Notes under the pieces: generated by a model
Databases searched by the model: none
What the model saw: only the letters and a program-made list of their open reading frames with translations
Told to the model about the DNA's origin: nothing
Position numbers and translations under genes: made by a program
Shown here: piece by piece, positions 43,530 through 55,044 of the stretch
Layout of the letters: each line of letters opens with the position of its first letter
How positions within the stretch are numbered: the first letter of the stretch is position 1
Origin: Isoetes taiwanensis
Lineage: Eukaryota > Streptophyta > Lycopodiopsida > Isoetales > Isoetaceae
Assembly (NCBI GenBank): GCA_021234155.1
Contig: JAJEKV010000010.1
Location: 23,088,833-23,152,832 of the forward strand
Direction: 5' to 3'
DNA: 64,000 nucleotides

Positions 43530-44325
43530 ACAAGATTAATGGATACATGTCATTTCAATTGACACCCTTGGAAAATGAATTGGCGCGTAGAAGATGGGTG
43601 CTCCAAAGCTCCTCTGCCTTTTATGAGCAACATGTCATCAATTGATAACTCGGGTTCCAAAGCTCTGTCTTCCACAAGCAATGTGCCATTGATCGAATTG
43701 AAAGCTCCATTTCCTTCCAAGCAACACGACACACCTCGAATTTCCTAAAATTTTGTTTGCAAATAGTGAAGTTTCATATGATTCTATGTTGCATATAAAA
43801 TATGACACGCATAACATTTTCTTTTCTTAAAATGGCAAGGGGTTGGGAAACGTGCCTGGAACGTCACATGTAACACCACATGCGGCATTCCCTCTCCCCT
43901 TGCGGGACGCTAGTTGTGGTTATTGAATTCGAAATTTGAACTTGTGGGAGGCTATTGTATACAAAATTGAATCTTTTCCTTTTCTCCTTCAGCCTCTACT
44001 CCCATCCCCTTATTCATCTATTGCCAGAAGATGAATCTACATGGAGCATTGGAAGTCTTTGATCAGAAAGATTGGAGCTTGGCAGAGTTGAGCCATTTGT
44101 TTTTCATCTCTTCATCATTTTCTTTGTTTGGTAAATTTGACCCTAAACGTCCGTTGATCTTCTCTTGCGAATTGGAGCAACATTTCAGGTAACATCATTT
44201 GCTTACCTTTTAGCAGGAGCTGGGGCATTGTGTGACATTTTTGGTTCGAGCTTTATAAATCTTAGCTTCTTTTGGCAGGAGGCAAAAAGATTTTTTATTT
44301 TCAACCTTTACAGGCTTGGCTGAAG
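43530..44325. other. No recognisable gene
   Basis: Short frames only. A stretch at 44030-44100 (GAAGATGAATCTACATGGAG) could be exon-like but has no support. Confidence 0.4.
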
Positions 44326-44329
44326 TTGG

Positions 44330-45430
44330 AGCTTTAACTTCTTTGGGAAGCGCTGGAGGTAGTTTTACAACCTTATTAGGACCTTTTTTTTGCCCTTCAA
44401 AATCTTAGGGTTTACTTGAATCTAAAAATGTATATTGCACTATAAAAGAGTTTGTCACAAGAGGTAATTCCCAACTGTAAAGCACGTGTAGGCAACAAGG
44501 TGTGGTTTCATATTTCCGATACAACATATTTGTTTCTTTTAAAAATTTTGAGCTTTTCCTTCTCACAGGTAGAACGCTCTATACAACCCTCCCCACCTGC
44601 GCGATTGATATCTGTCCCCCGATGCTTGGATTGGAGGCTTTGGGGGTTGGGGAGGGCTGCTGTATAAAGCAGCCATCCCCTTCTCACGTGTTCCAGGGAA
44701 TCCAAGGTGAAGACTTCAGGCAGGCAATGTCACGAATACTATTGTGGTTTATGAAGTTTAAGGACTCTTAGTAATGTACTACTTTTTGTTTTCCTTGATT
44801 TTCTATTTCCAAGGATGTGTGTTTCGTGTCACTATTGTGTCACATAATAGGTACTTTATAGATACATAACTTTCGGTGGAGCTTTAACTTCTTTGGGGAG
44901 CACTGGAGTTAGTTTTACAACCTTATTACGACTTTTTTATTGCCTTCAAAATTTTAGAGTTTGCTTGAATCTAAAACATTATACTGGTCCATAAAAGTGT
45001 CTGACTAGTTTGAATTTCTTTTAATTAGTTAAACATACCATAAAGCACCTATAGGTAACAAGGAGTGGTTTCAAAATTTAGATGCGACATATTTATTTCT
45101 TCTAGAAATTTTGAGCTTTCAACTTCTCACAGGTTAGAATGCTTCATACAACCCTCCCCACTTGTGTGACTGATATCTGTCCCCCGATGCTTGGCTTGGA
45201 GGCTTGGGCCCCCGGTGTGCTGTTGTATAAAGCCGTTGCCCCATTCTCACGTGTTTCATGGAATCCAGGACGAAGACTTTGGGCAAGGCAATGTGCGAAT
45301 AACCATTGTGGTTTATGAAGCTTAAGAACTCTTCGTAATGTACTGCTTTGTGTTTTCCTTGATTTGCTATTCCTAAGAATATGTGTTTCCTGTCACCATT
45401 GTTTCACATAATAAGCACTTTATAGATACA
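44330..45430 (+). repeat. Tandem duplication of about 549 bp
   Basis: Copy 1 from GAGCTTTAACTTCTTTGGGA at about 44330 and copy 2 from about 44879. Both keep a T-rich acceptor-like TTCTCACAG followed by a segment whose translation retains TTLPTC..DICPPMLGLEA in each copy, so an exon may have been duplicated. Copy 1 stays open for 89 codons (44502-44771); copy 2 is frame-broken. No protein family recognised. Confidence 0.75.
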
Positions 45431-46138
45431 CACCTTCCTTGCATTCATAACACGATCAAAGCTTTACAATGATGTTGGTAATCTTAAGCTCTCCTCTGTC
45501 TTATGGTTTTTGTAAACTAACATAGAACTTGGTCACTTAGGTGAGTATTTGACACATTTGCTTATGTTGTATTATGCAACATTGTCAACTTGCACCTCTA
45601 CATGTTGTGAAATTTTGTCAAAACACTCTCTATGATTTTGTACATAACATCTATGTTCATGTTAAAATTTTCACATTTGAGCACCCAAATCGAATATGAA
45701 ACATGATAATCGACGCTACAAGAAGCTAGTGTACATTAGCTCCAGCCACTTGCTCTGCTTTAGTACATGGTAAGACCATTCCTTACAGTCTTCCCAGTGT
45801 GGAACATTCTCCTGCATATGTCATATGTTATCAATTCGATTCAATAGTTTTGGCCAGTGGGACACACATTCTCAAGAATGAGATAAAGTTAAGATTTTAA
45901 CAGAATGATGACTTAACCTAGGCCTCCATACCTAGGAATGGTAGATGTACCAAAATGACAACCTCAAGCATGAAAGCGTTTTAATTTTTTCGTTACGATC
46001 CAAACTGCTTGATCATCCAAGTTCCATGTACTTTTGGCACTTATTACATACTATTAGCAAGCACTTTATGAGCAAACAACAAGGAATTTATGCAATAGCT
46101 GGAAGACTCTGCACATAACTTATGGAATGAGAAATCGA

Positions 46139-46792
46139 TCATAGTGATGGAGCTGCTGGTGCAGAATTTCCAGCATCAGATGCTGCCGAACTTTCTACAG
46201 CTTTGCTTGCAGAATGTTCTCCTCTTTCCTTCTTTGGAAGAGGCTTCTTGTTACTTGCAAGTGTCTTGTACCTTGCAACTGCGTCAACGTACTCTGTAAA
46301 TGAATCTCGCTTCCTGTTGAATTCCTTGTCTAACCTTTCAATCTGAAATAGAATGAAAATAATGCATAAATTTGACAAATGAAGCTGCGACTATAGGTTG
46401 GGTCTTAAAGATCCAATGCTTACCAACTCTGGATTATATTTGTAAGTGGAATGTGTAACTCCTTCTACCTTCCGCCTTGGAATAACATAGGCAGCATTGA
46501 TTTTCTTCCAAAGATTCTGAAAGGCGGAGCATTAATTAACCGAAGGACTAACACAAACTACAATCTTTCAGCTACAATGCTAACTTACGTTTGTTGAATT
46601 GAGTTATCGTCTTTTAAACCCATTGCACAAACAACTTACCATTGAGACATCAGTCATCAATCCATCTATGTGATAAACCGATTGCACAAACTACTTACCA
46701 TCGAGACATCAGTCATCAAGCCATCTAAGCTATGATCACGTTGCTTCCAAGGGTTGTGTATAGACGCTTCCTTTTTATCCTTCTCCATCTTC
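46139..46792 (-). CDS. Spliced gene of unknown function, last three exons
   Basis: Three exons on the minus strand with consensus borders and matching phase: 46699-46792, 46424-46516 and 46139-46342. The introns between them start GTAAG and end CAG. The first exon has an ATG at about 46786-46788, so the product may be a complete 128-residue protein or the end of a larger one. The protein starts basic (MEKDKKEAS), has INAAYVIPRRKVEGVTHST and YNPELIERLDKEFNRKRDS in the middle (a likely helix), and ends in a Ser/Ala-rich tail. All exon lengths keep one open frame, so it is probably functional. I do not recognise the family. The first intron holds a copy of the end of exon one and its donor. Confidence 0.65.
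46621..46729 (-). repeat. Duplicated exon end and splice donor
   Basis: 46680-46729 (end of exon, donor and start of intron) recurs at 46621-46668 with few changes, including GACTGATGTCTC and GGTAAGT. The copy also has an acceptor-like CACATAG before it, so it could act as a cassette exon or alternative donor. Confidence 0.75.
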
Positions 46793-46959
46793 CTAATATG
46801 CAACTATTCAAGTTTTCATTTCTTCACCTGGTCAGGAAACCATTTGTGTTTCTAAGATTTCTTGTATTTAAGGCATTTAATCCAGACAACTCCATAGTAA
46901 TTGCTTTGGCAAGATCAAATTTTATTCTTGCAGTTATTAATATCTATTAGGCACCTATT

Positions 46960-49020
46960 ATAGACCCAGCTTGATAATAGAAGTTGGAGAAAGTTATGCC
47001 AAGCAGAATGAAAGGAAATTCACCTTATGCTAAGAAGCAGGTAATGGCCCTCCCTTACTAATGTGCCTAAACCTAAATACAACAGAGTTCTAAAGGATAC
47101 AAAGTTGACTGTATGTTCCAAATCAAGCTAAGCAGGGTTTATGCAAAGAGGACCAATGTGTTTTTCTAGGATCCTAGTTAGAGTAAAGGCGTAAGTCCAC
47201 GTGCACCATTTTGCTATTTTTGTTTTATCTTTTTCACAAAGGGGAGACTCAGTGAGATTACAAAGGACACGATAACTATATTAAGTTGACACCTCAAGCC
47301 AAGACAAATCTCATGTTGCCCATAAATCTCATGCTGCCCATGGTGCACTTTGAATGGCTTTGCATTATTTTGTCAGTGAATTTTGGCATGTGCGTAAATA
47401 CTTGTAAGGAATCTCGGTTGGCACCTAAAATTTCTCGTGTCTCATGAAGATCATCCTGGAAGTGCAGAAAATATTGTACGTAATGGTTAAATCAATTTGG
47501 ACCATTAATCGTTGAATGATTTTGAAAAACTATGATTGAGAATTGAAGTGCAAAACAGTGAATGTAGTAAGAAGACATATCGTATGTGTTGTGTTTTTGA
47601 CATAGATACAATTTGTGTATATGGAATATGTCAAGATATGTATAGGGTTTCGCTTCGTATCCTTTTCAATAGTTAAGCCTTAAGATGATGTAAAATTGCT
47701 TCAAATGAAGTCTACAAGGACCTTTTGTTAGCAAATGATCTAGTAGTTTTAATATGGAATCATGGGAGTTTAGGATGATAATTATGTGAGAAAGAAAATG
47801 TGTGGCGATAAATTTGTTGATGCTAGTTTTAGCGATTAAAAAATAGGGTTATCACTTGAAGTTGTTTGATGTACGTTCCTTTTGGGATCAGTTTTATATA
47901 TGGGGATAGTTTATGATTTTTAATATATATGGATAAAGCATAGTGCAAAATAAAAATAGCCTTGCAGATGAGCTAAGTTTCGTAGTTTGGTAATGTGTTA
48001 AATGGAATTATTTTGTGTTATCCTCTTGGACAGTAATTGAAACTAACATTGATACATTATTCAATATGTGAGCCTAATGATGTTGTTCCAGACTTGCTAT
48101 GTAAATCTTCATGTTTCAGCTATATTTCAGCTAAGCTCATGTAACGCTGCTCCTCTTGAGATACAAACGTAAAAAAAACAACGACAAAACACATGGACAT
48201 TCGATCAAGTATTATCTTTCACTATCGTGTTGCAACAACTACAAAAAGTCCTTGCATGCATAATAGACCTATGTAAGCTACTGGAATAATTGTACATGAT
48301 CGCAGTGTGTAATCTAAGCACTTTGATTTATGGAGGTCCATCCTTGGCCAAGTATCTGCGCCTAGTTTGATGTCCTTGTATTATTTCAGATTGTCAGACT
48401 CTGTAAAAGCATGGATTGATAAACGAACACATGACTGTGTTTGTCTACATTCAACATGTGCTAAATTATAACTCCATTGCAACATGTATTCACTATTCTC
48501 TGCGTTTGTAGTGCCATAGAGATAGAGAATGCAACAGAGATAGAGAGCTTTGAGCAAAAGAAACAGGGATAATGTGCCAAAAAGAAACCAACGAACATGC
48601 AGATAGGGAAGGCACAGTCTTGCTCGGCACATTACTTACTGGAGATTGTCATGGTTATGTCCAAACTAAATAAAGTATATTTCCTGACGTGCAAGGTGAG
48701 GTGTTTACTACGGGCCTGCTGAACTTCCAGTGAGAATCTTACTTTGGCTCAGACTTACAATAAAGATATTGGCAAGGAAAATGTTAAAGCTATATTTAAT
48801 ATGGTGGCATAACAGAATGATCTTGCACGGTCTGATGCAACCCTACAGTATTTCCAGAAGTAGTCTGCCACAAAGATTGCATTTGTAGAAATTACAACGA
48901 TGCCTCCCAATCTACAATCGAATTATAATAGAGCAGAATCAGGATGCCTAGGAAAATCTTGGTGTGCACGCATAGCTAGACAACAGATTGACATCTGAAG
49001 CTTCAAGTGTGATTATCATT
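46960..49020. other. No recognisable gene
   Basis: AT-rich; stops in all frames at short intervals, and no convincing splice-linked exons. Could contain upstream exons of the gene at 46139-46792. Confidence 0.4.
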
Positions 49021-49069
49021 TGCATATCAACATATGTATGCAGCAAGAAAATACCTGCTCATGTTATGC

Positions 49070-49867
49070 GTAGGCAGACCTTTTACATGCAGCATCTCAA
49101 TCATGCGAACAGATGCCCCAACATGATATAGTTGTTTTCTTCCACAAAATGCAGCAAGAAGCAGTGATGCCAAACAAACCAAATAGCTATAATTAGAGGC
49201 AACCATTTGCACTTTCTGATTATGAACAGCAGCTTGTTTTTTAGTGTTGTTATGGGTACTGCACTTGTAATAACTATGGGAAATGTGGATCCATACATTA
49301 TACCACTGCAATTTTTTAAAAACTTCCCAAATGGGATGTAGTGTTGAAATACAATAATTGCTGCCTATACTCAAAATGATTACGGGAAAGAAGCTTTCCT
49401 ATTATTTGAAGAAATGATAAAACAAATATCACTTACATTATTTAGAGGACAGCTTGTAAAATTATAACCTTGAACGTCAAACTTTAATGCTGCAAATTGC
49501 CATCTTTGGGTCTCGCACAATACATTTGGTCTGTCATCATACAACCCATATTACAATTAGATATTGGCAATTCAAAACCATGATAATCCAGAGATAGTTT
49601 GGTACAAATAAGCAACTCAAAACCATGATAATCCAGAGATAATCTGGTATATATGAGGTAAGGCTGATAATTGCTAAGCTTTATATGTCGGAAGGTCTTT
49701 TACATGCACCATCTCAACTATACGAAAGGATGCCTCAACATGATATGGTTGTTTTCTTCCACAAGATGCAGCAAGAAGCAGTGATGCCAAATGAAGCTAC
49801 TTTTGTGACCTTGCTTGTTTCTTTTGCTAACCAAATAGCTATGGCACGATCAAGGCCGTGGTCTTAA
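49070..49867 (+). pseudogene. PPR (PLS-class) gene remnants, duplicated
   Basis: 49690-49850 reads YERMPQHDMVVFFHKMQQEAV followed by MPNEATFVTLL, a decayed pentatricopeptide motif. 49078-49190 is a second copy of the same segment. 49320-49420 keeps, across frames, PKWDVV and DYGKEAFLLFEEM, another PPR motif. PPR proteins bind organellar RNA. These pieces are pseudogenic, with stops and shifts. Confidence 0.6.
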
Positions 49868-50471
49868 AATTAGGTCACTAATAAGTTAGAAACAGGTTAC
49901 TAATCAGATTGCTAAGTATTCTTAGAAATAGGTTTCCAAATAATCCAGGAAACAGAGCATATAAAACAGACCAGGAAACTAATCTTAATGTCATCAAAAT
50001 CGGCCAAAGCCTCCCAACAATTATATACCTCTTCCCCCTTGAGAAGCATAAATCGATCTTCACAAAAAAAAAGACGTAAAAATGGATTACAATGTCTAGA
50101 AAACAGAAAGATAACAAAACTTTGTGAAAAAAAATGCCTTCAAGGCTTGCCTTCAAGGGGTCCACACATTCTAATACACACATGATTTTTGGATTCGGAT
50201 GCTTTCAAGACAGCGATGGGGGTGAAAGCATTCTTACCAGATATTTTCTAGCAGACATATCCCGGACTTAATCAGCATCGAATTTAGGCTGGCTTCATCT
50301 TAAAGGAGAAATGCTCTCGATCATGGCCGTATATACATCAGGGACGGTCTGATTGAGAAGGACCTCGAACGAAGGACGTCGAACGAACGAAGCGCGTTGA
50401 GAGGAAACAGAAACCCTAAATCGAACCTTTTTATTTTTGTCTGTGTCTTATAAATACACCCTTTCATTTTA

Positions 50472-50510
50472 TATGGCATCCCTTCGTGTGGAAAAGGGAT
50501 GCCATATATA
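50472..50510. repeat. Perfect hairpin, 15-bp arms
   Basis: Arms 50472-50486 and 50496-50510 (TATATGGCATCCCTT and its complement) with a 9-base loop. Confidence 0.9.
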
Positions 50511-50700
50511 TTATCATTTGGGGTGTGTAATAATGTTTTGGGATCATCCGATGGTGGCATATGCCCATGTCATTAAATTCCAGCCCTCAAATGGAAGTCA
50601 AGATAGGGTCAAATCCCCTATATTTGACTTACCCCCATCAGCCAAGCAAACCATTGAATAAATGCAATCTCTGAAATTTGAAAGTTTGACCAGATAAACA

Positions 50701-50744
50701 ATGAGCCTGGGGAGTCGAACCCCAGTATAAGTTCCGACGCTCAT
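50701..50744 (-). repeat. tRNA-like T-arm relic
   Basis: The minus strand contains TGGGG-TTCGACT-CCCCA, a perfect T-arm, flanked by ATGAGC and GCTCAT that could pair as an acceptor stem. D and anticodon arms are absent. Either a Pol III promoter relic of a SINE or a truncated tRNA. Confidence 0.5.
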
Positions 50745-50746
50745 CC

Positions 50747-50788
50747 AAGCATACTAGGTATCCCACATGAGGGATGCCTAGTATGCTT
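50747..50788. repeat. Hairpin, 18-bp arms
   Basis: Arms 50747-50764 and 50771-50788 pair at 17 of 18 positions, with a 6-base loop. Shares the GGCATCCC-type core with the hairpin at 50472. Confidence 0.9.
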
Positions 50789-50884
50789 AGGGGCCGAAGC
50801 CCACTAACAAAGCAAACAAGTCAGTACCAGCATATCATTTCAATACACAATTTCAAATAACATTCCAAATTTCGGCCACATTAT

Positions 50885-51180
50885 TCTGTTAAACAATTGC
50901 AGGCTGCTCAAACTCATTGAACACGTCATATTTACAATACACAATTCTGTTTAACAACTGCAGCCTGCTCAAACTTGTTCAACACCTCACATTTACAACC
51001 AAATACCACAACTAATTTTAGAACCAGCAAACCGTACATACCTGTTAACCAATTGCAGCCTGCTCAAACTTATTCAACACGTTATTTACCACAACCAATT
51101 TCAGAACCAGCAAACCATACATACCTGTTAACCAATTGCAGCTTGCTCAAACTTATTGAACACGTTAATACCTATTATTT
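50885..51180. repeat. Four-copy minisatellite near the Rep gene 3' end
   Basis: Copies start at TTCTGTTAAACAATTGCAG or a variant at about 50885, 50944, 51044 and 51127 and share CAGCCTGCTCAAACTTATT. The unit is about 60-100 bases. It lies 3' of the minus-strand Rep-like gene. Confidence 0.85.
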
Positions 51181-51260
51181 CAGCAATACAAATCCAGATC
51201 AAGGTTTATCAACTCCACGCACAAAAACACAAGCCAACAGAAGAAGAACATGTAAAGAGA

Positions 51261-51896
51261 TCAGTTCATAGCCGAGCCACTTTGTGCATGCCTAATAACT
51301 GCATCTAGTTGCCATATTTCTTGCACAAATAAGACCCTCGCAAGGTTCACATGAGAGCGCAAGATGTGCAACTCAGAAACGGGCACCCCCAAATGCTCCC
51401 ACTCCACAATAGATATGGCATTGTCAATTGACACATAAAACCCTCTAAACTGCCGCCTAAGCAAGCGCAAGAATGCCGCAATCCTATGCGCCTCAGTTCC
51501 AACCTGGATAACGCTATTCACGAACTCTTGAGCAGAAAATGCTGCCTTAGGCTCAGCCGAGAACACAACAGGGTCGGATAGGATGCTTCTACAGCAGACA
51601 AAATAAAAGACTCAGGCAAAGACACAGCAGGTTGCTCCACGCCAGCAACTGGTTCCCCATCAGTCTCCATATCTCCTGCAACTAAAAACAAACAAAGCTA
51701 TGAAAACAAACCCAACTGTACAATGAAGAGGCAACCAAGTTCATCACCCAACAGCCACCCTTGTGCACAGGGATGAAATACACACCAGGCTGAAGAATAA
51801 CAACATCATCACTGTCTCCACTATAAGAAGCATCATGAATATCCTCGAAGTTATTATCTTGTTCATCAGCAGAAATAGCATCATCCCAATACCGCC
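51261..51896 (-). pseudogene. 3' part of the HUH Rep-like gene, separated by the retrotransposon
   Basis: Once the 51902-61890 element and one duplication copy are set aside, the frame of 61896-62752 continues here (RRYWDDAISADEQD near 51896-51855). The frame stays open to about 51665, and a probable intron start is seen near 51770. The last exon-like frame, 51261-51566, encodes about 101 residues rich in Val, Leu and Arg (AFLRLLRRQFRGFYVS) with no known domain. One frame slip lies near 51575. Confidence 0.5.
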
Positions 51897-51901
51897 TCCT
51901 C

Positions 51902-53628
51902 TGTTACGAACCAAAATTTTAGTACCAAAAATTTCGATTTGTATTCACATCAAACCATCAGAGTACACAGAACAAGTACTGCCTCCCACGAGGCTATATA
52001 CATGAAAGCCACGTATACAGATAACAAGATGACAATACAAGATAACTAAATGCACACGTACGCTCTGCCAGCTATCAAACAGCCTGCACAAGCTTCCACG
52101 TGTTAGTAACATGCATAAGAGTTATCCAGTATGTCAACACGAAGCAACGACTGACGGAATGCAAGACACACATATGGAATCCACCACACGCACCATAGCA
52201 TCTGCCAAGCAGACACACCCCACCATATCTAGACAGTACGTCGTCTAGAACCCCCGCGCTGGTGGATCCAAAGTGAGGGAGAAACTGTAAGCATCATAAG
52301 AACCCAGAGCAATAGACTATTGACTACGTCCATCACCGTCCCATACCAGTGATAGATTTCATCTCACTAGCACCCGAAGTTCCTATCAAGATAAGCCACA
52401 CTTATCTAATCATATGCTTGCATAAAAACTCCCATATGATAAACACCCAGTGTTTACCTGCTCTGCAGGAATGCTCGTATAAAGCTCACGATCATAAATC
52501 GTATATGCAGAGTATAACGAGACACTCTTATAGTACCAGACTGTTGACATCTACTTAGTACCGTCCCATACCAGCACTAAGCATCCATCTCACTAGCAAT
52601 AAGAGGTCTCTCAAGGGAACAAGCCTACACTTGTTTCAATACAGCGGAGAAGAGATTAGAAGCAAGAGGCCATGGGCAGCATCCTCTGGTTGCTACTGCA
52701 ACCTGCTGTCCACCAAGACTGGATAAGACACCCCAGGCTTATCCCAGCTTACACTACAGAGCTTTCAGAGAGAAGGGAGTCAACAACTCCGGGGTATTGG
52801 TTTTAGAGTGATTCCGGTTCTATCCACAAACCTACACTCTTCACCATGAAGCATAACAATTCTGGTAGTCCTTATATCTTCATATTTACTACAGTAGATA
52901 CTGCCCAGAGGGCATGCCGGTTACCCAGCACAAGACTCACCAGGAAAGCTTCTTGCTGCAACACGTAGTCCAACAGGTACCAATACCTCCTCCCACAGAT
53001 TGCTAATGCTTTCTGCAATTAGTTAACTCCTTCTTACTTCGTTTTCCGATTCTCTGTAGCTTTTCTTAGCCTCCAGCCTTCCGGGCTTGTTATTTGGTTC
53101 TGCAACCCAAATCCCGCCTGCTCTCCCTTTTTCTCACAATCTCCTCACGCTATCGAGCGAGGCCCAGGCCAAATCGTGGGCCCAACCACGCGACCGCCTC
53201 CCCGTGGGCGGTGATCTGCCGGGATGCCAATCCGGCCCCCTGTCCGACCTCCGATTCGGCCATTACAGGCCATCGCCACCCAGCCCGATTTAAGGGGTGT
53301 TTACTTTTTAATTCAATGGTCATTTAAACCATTTACACCATTGTCACATATTGCTTATAACAATATTGTAACTTTAAAGGCTATTTGCCCCTAGATGGCC
53401 TAATGGCAAATTCACCATCCCGTCTCGAGGCCCCATGCAAACAACAATGTGATAACCACATTTATTATTCGCACGGCCCCGTTACTCCCTAGCCCAAGAT
53501 CTATTAAGGTGTACCACACAACTTAAGCTAGGCTAGGGCATGCGACCATTATAAACATCCATTATGCCTAATATGAATATGCATGCACAATTCCGAGCAA
53601 TGGTCTGTAACTTTATTTAGGCATAACA
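51902..53628 (-). repeat. 3' LTR of the chromovirus
   Basis: 1727 bases; plus-strand ends TGTTACG...GGCATAACA. Uninterrupted copy, which serves as the reference for the Helitron insertion in the other LTR. Confidence 0.92.
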
Positions 53629-53631
53629 TTA

Positions 53632-53641
53632 CTTCCCCCCT
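53632..53641 (-). promoter_or_regulatory. Polypurine tract of the chromovirus
   Basis: The minus strand reads AGGGGGGAAG, then TAA, then the LTR start TGTTATGCC. Confidence 0.75.
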
Positions 53642-53654
53642 GGGATTCTTGTCC

Positions 53655-53951
53655 TCAGGAATCGGCTCCAGACCATTGAGCCAAAACATCCGGATATTGA
53701 GTCATGAAACGACGACTCTCCCACGTCGCCTCTGAGACAGGTCTATGTTTCCACTTCACCAGAAATTCCATCTGGTCTCTTTGGCGGATCTGCACTATCC
53801 GGGAATTCAATATTCTTTCAGGGGTAGGGATTCTATCCAACTCCACCATGTGTTCCTGAGGAGGCACAACATTCGCAGCTTTTCCTAGAGCTGGTCGCAA
53901 CTGGCTCACATGGAAAACTGGATGAATGTCCACATTCGGTGGAAGTTGCAA
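53655..53951 (-). pseudogene. Integrase C-terminus and chromodomain
   Basis: Contains PVFHVSQLRP (the usual link after integrase), then PERILNSRIVQIRQRDQMEF, VKWKHRPVSEATWE and the Y-P-D closing segment: a chromodomain of about 50 residues that guides integration to marked chromatin in this lineage. In another frame from the integrase, so a frameshift separates them near 53960. Confidence 0.85.
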
Positions 53952-53967
53952 CTTGAAGGCAACATCA

Positions 53968-54966
53968 CTATATTTCTTCTATTTTATAAGGACCATTGTA
54001 TCTTGGGGAGAGCTTTGGTTTCTTTCCTGCAAGCAATGGCAATATTGCTTTTCTTTTTAGATTTGCAGGGAAGACTACACGAAGGTACACCATCTGACCT
54101 TCATGCAGCTCGATCGGGGCTCTCGACAAATTGGCACGTGCCCTTGCCCGATCCTGGGTCTGTCTCATATGCAATTGACACAACCCAAGTGTCACATCCA
54201 TGCCATCAAGCATACTTATAGCAGCATCAGTTTTCAGCCCTTCAAAACCAAGCGATACAGGTCCCCTGGGATTCCTCCCAAACATAGCCACAAACGGGCT
54301 AGTTTTGATGCTCTGTTGGTACCCATCATTGTAAGCAAACTCCACAATTGGCAAGTAGTCCTCCCATCTGGATTGCTGAGTGGCCACATAAGATCTCAGC
54401 ATATCCTCCAGAATCTGATTCACTCTTTCAGTTTGCCCATCCGTTTCCGGATGATCTCCACTAGAGAACTGAAGAGTGCATTTTAATGCAGAGAACAATT
54501 CACGCCAGAAATTCCCAGTGAATTTCACATCCCGATCGCTTACAATAGCTTTGGGTAATCCAAAAATAGGAAATACATGTTGCATATAAGCCTTGGCCAC
54601 CGCCAAGCCATCAGCATTCTTTGTCAGAGGTATAAAGCGTGCATACTTCGTCAACCTATCCACAATGACAAGTATCTGAGTATAATGATGCACAGTACGA
54701 GGCAACTTTATAATGAAATCCATAGAGATTTCACTCCACCTCTCCTCTGGCACAGGCAGAGGTTGCAAAAGCCCTGGAGTCTTGCCTCGACCTGCTTTAA
54801 CCTGCTGACAAGTCTCACAGACTTTCACATATTCCTGCACATCCTCTTTCAAGCTAGGCCAATAAAACATTCTCTTGAGCGATTCATATGTTTTCCATTC
54901 ACCCCCATGCCCAGCATAGGGTGCATCATGAAATTCGCTCAACAATTGCTTTCTCAAAGTGTCCAC
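53968..54966 (-). pseudogene. Integrase of the chromovirus
   Basis: The zinc-binding H...H...C...C segment (HDAPYAGHGG ... CETCQQ) is followed by the catalytic core with D in SMDFIIKLP, D in IVSDRDVKF and E in ETDGQTERVNQ, all present. The GPY-type tail (SPRYNGPYKI) ends at the frame break. Separated from RNase H by a stop at 55045. Confidence 0.9.
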
Positions 54967-55044
54967 AGCAGGAACATAAATACGTCCCTTATGATACCAG
55001 AGTCCATTCTGGACATCCCAAGCATCGGGTAACTTGGATAGATG

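Noticed and set aside
43173-43562. 129-codon ORF as a gene
   Set aside because: Nucleotide-level copies elsewhere are frame-broken, so it is repeat-derived.
50701-50744. tRNA gene
   Set aside because: Only a T-arm and a possible 6-bp acceptor stem; D and anticodon arms are missing.
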